From Thamnidium elegans (taxonomy: Eukaryota > Mucoromycota > Mucoromycetes > Mucorales > Mucoraceae), in the NCBI GenBank assembly GCA_025201345.1, contig JAIXMG010000007.1, forward strand, positions 496,001-560,000: DNA of 64,000 nucleotides, written 5' to 3'. Below, piece after piece: positions 61,574-64,000 of the stretch. The translations under genes and the position numbers were made by a program. Below the pieces are notes generated by a model. The model was not told the DNA's origin and did no database searches. It saw only the letters and a program-made list of their open reading frames with translations. How positions within the stretch are numbered: the first letter of the stretch is position 1; each line of letters opens with the position of its first letter.

Positions 61574-64000
61574 TTAATCCTTCTTTGACACTTTTCTCCT
61601 AAGTGATGTTTTACCATTACCAGAAGAAGAATTATCACTGCTAATAGCTTCTTCGTCCATCAATAATCGTCTCGATTCTTCTTCTAATGGTAGAATAGTT
61701 ATATGAGTTGCAGCGTCGTCTTGTTGGTTATTTTCAGTTGTGTTAGCAAAAAATTGGTTTGTAGTTTGTTCATCCGTACTTCCATCATAACAGGCAGGGC
61801 AAATCTCCAATCCAACGCCTACAGGTTGTAAATCTTGATGCTTACGTTGGGACACGATGGCTGTTACAATACCGTTTTTACCGAAAATAATAAGACAGGC
61901 AACAATGATCAGCCACCAAAACATCAAGTTTAGTATCAAAGTAGGCCAGACGCCTCCATAGAATGTGGCAAGTTCAGAAACCTCCTTCATGCGCCACATC
62001 CAGTAAACCAAAACAACTGACTGGAACCAAATACGGTCGCATAGCAAACTTGTTTTACCTTCTTTTTCGGTTCCTTTGCAGTAAAGCAAATGAACGCTTG
62101 TAGATTTCCAAACAAAGAAAAGTATAAATATAGCCACATTAAAAGTCAAACTAAAGATAGCATATAACCATGTGTCAGCCATAGGAATCCATTGATCTTT
62201 TTCAAACAGTAATCCCCATAAATAAAATAACCCGGTACTTTGGTTTTGGTCTTTGCCAGAAGGAATAAATTCGGCACGGAACCAAGGAAGTGTAAATAAA
62301 CTCATCAAAAAAAGAAAACACAAGTTCCATACTTGAGGTTGTTCTTCTGGGAATTGTAAGAATCGATGGATCCAAGTATACATATGCTTTTGGAAACCAG
62401 ACCAAATACTGTAATTTAAACCTAAATCAATTTGGTGAATTTGATAAAGAATTTTGTTTCGCAAACTGTGTTTCTCTGTAAATCCTGATTGTTGTCTTTC
62501 ATAATCGTTGTAGATTTTAGGAGCAATCATAGTTGTTAACATGGCCAGAAGAGCAAAAATAGAAAGGAATCGAGTCTATATTATATAAAAATGAGTGAGC
62601 TTAAAAAAAAAAAGAAAAAAAAGTAAGAATAGTTTGTTTAATATAGTTACCAGTTTAGACAGACTAGACCAAATAACCCATTCACCGAAACCGCCTTGGA
62701 TCTTGACTCTCATATTATCCATGCGGAATACAACTTGACTAATACCTATTTGTCCATCAGGAGCAGTAGCCTCAATACGCAACGTATGAGTTTCAAAGTC
62801 ATCAAAATCATTTGGTTCCCATACTGACGTCCAAAGAGGAAGGTTTTCTTTACCAACAAACTTTGCCGGGAATGGGTGATGTTTATCATCTACAAATAAT
62901 TTGATATCCAAGTTCTGAGATTCGTACTCTGAGAATACTAAAAATCGAATATGGCTACTTTTACGAGAATTTTGTAAAGGTTCCTTTGTAGGCATTGTAT
63001 ACTTTGAATCTTTGGGATTGGTAATTAAAATAACAGGTGCAGGATTGATTTTTTTAGGCCAAATAATCTTATTCTTTTCGGTAAGAGGTACGATGCGACC
63101 GTCCAGAGCAGATGGAATTTGTTCAATAGGTAAATCAACATCGACAAACGAAATTAAATCATGATCAACGGCAACAATACGGTATGATCCGTGATCTTTC
63201 ATATCCGATAATTCTAATTCTAAAGAATCTGTTTTTGAATTGTATGATTTGAGTACATCGCCAAGTCCTGCTACTAATCGATGAAGGTGTCCGCAGAAAT
63301 AAACACTGAAATGATCGGCCAAGTCACCAAATGTATAACCTTCAGTCGACTTTCCAGGCAACAAAGTAGTCGTTGGATAATGCGAAAACTATGCATAGAA
63401 TTTAATCGTTATTGCTTCCATAAAATGTTTTAGAATATATTACCAAAAACGTATGATTGTATTTGACGGGCATAATTTTAGATACCAATCTATTCATAGT
63501 ATTGGTAGTCAAGTAACCAAAAAAATTAAAGGGTCTTGAAGGACCTTTTTTTGGACTACGTAAAAAAAAAAAAAAATTAGCCATACAAGTATATATTATA
63601 AATATAACGCATGGTATAAATCTTTACCAAGTATCTACAGCTACAAAATTGTAATCACCAAAGCTTTTGGACACTTGCCAACTATAAACACCTTTACCAT
63701 CATCTAATAATTTTGCACTCTCTCCGTACGTTCTATACATATTATTTTCTGCTTGCCAAGATGTAAGATCAAAACAGTCGTGGTTGCCTCTCATATCGTA
63801 CCATGTCGTATCGTTTGCTCCTTGCTCCACTGCCGATCGGTATACTTGCCATTCTTCAAGATACTGTTTTGAAGTAGTTCGAGTTTTGTCTTTAGCATCA
63901 ATTAAATCACCCGTTACAACCACAAATTCTGGCCTGTTTACCCGTATATTAAGTAAGTGGTCATTTTATTTTTGGTACTGGAAACTTACTTTGTTACCGG
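61574..64000 (-). CDS. TMEM62: TMEM62-like membrane metallophosphoesterase (5' end off the window)
   Basis: The last 723 codons are present: exons 64000-63990 (partial), 63933-63628, 63555-63444, 63388-62651 and 62575-61574. The calcineurin-like phosphoesterase motifs are FVVVTGDLIDAK, DMRGNHDCFD and FCGHLHR. A beta-rich extracellular-type region follows (for example EATAPDGQIGISQVVFRMDN), then about seven transmembrane helices and a polar tail ending SLRRKVSKKD. This architecture is that of TMEM62, whose function is poorly known. The N-terminal signal and first metal-binding motif lie beyond 64000. Membership is firm; the substrate is unknown. Confidence 0.85.

Overview
The window is nuclear DNA of a filamentous fungus, most likely an early-diverging Mucoromycota species of the Mucorales type. 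It is AT-rich, with short introns (mostly 50-80 bp, GTAAGT-like donors, TAG acceptors) and long homopolymer tracts. Many genes look fungal (reticulon, Ert1-type regulator, Eaf1, Nma111, tropomyosin of Cdc8 length). It also has a DHTKD1-type dehydrogenase and debris of Tc1/mariner, LINE and Rpn-like nuclease families. The species cannot be named from sequence alone. All exon coordinates were read by eye and checked for reading-frame continuity across every junction.

Layout. 1-8944 is a ubiquitin block: the 5' part of a TOM1/HUWE1 HECT ligase (-), the GID-complex RING subunit RMD5 (+), and the proteasome-associated deubiquitinase UBP6 (-), which converges on RMD5 with only 31 bp between stop codons. 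8945-15835 is a repeat graveyard: a frameshifted family pseudogene, a tandem repeat, a broken Tc1-like transposase, a 247-bp MITE-like element, a 16-bp tandem repeat, an inverted-repeat element, and a Mutator-like element with a 9-bp target duplication that carries a LINE reverse-transcriptase fragment. 15836-19311 is the HtrA-type protease NMA111 (-). 21051-22057 is a two-finger C2H2 regulator (-).

22058-28041 is a second repeat-rich stretch. It is dominated by a 2.2-kb Tc1-like element (25034-27207) with two 611-bp inverted arms around part of a PD-(D/E)XK (Rpn-like) nuclease gene. 28042-44911 is gene-dense: tropomyosin (+), a DnaJ-X protein (+), 2-oxoadipate dehydrogenase E1 (-), an RRN6-like Pol I factor (-), a 50-residue secreted peptide (+), an ERT1-like regulator (+), EAF1 (+), a free-standing calcineurin-A-tail protein (-) and BUD31 (-).

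46551-64000 holds a mitochondrial carrier (+), an acidic GPI-anchored protein (-), a reticulon (-), sulfiredoxin (+), a GDSL lipase (-), an acyl-CoA oxidase (+), a four-finger C2H2 protein (-), an AIG1/FAR-17a-like membrane protein (-) and the 3' part of a TMEM62-like phosphoesterase (-).

Most genes are housekeeping and not an operon-like pathway. Candidates for something new are the stand-alone calcineurin regulatory tail, the hairpin-forming transposon around a nuclease gene, the LINE-carrying Mutator-like element, the acyl-CoA oxidase lacking its catalytic glutamate, and the tiny secreted peptide.
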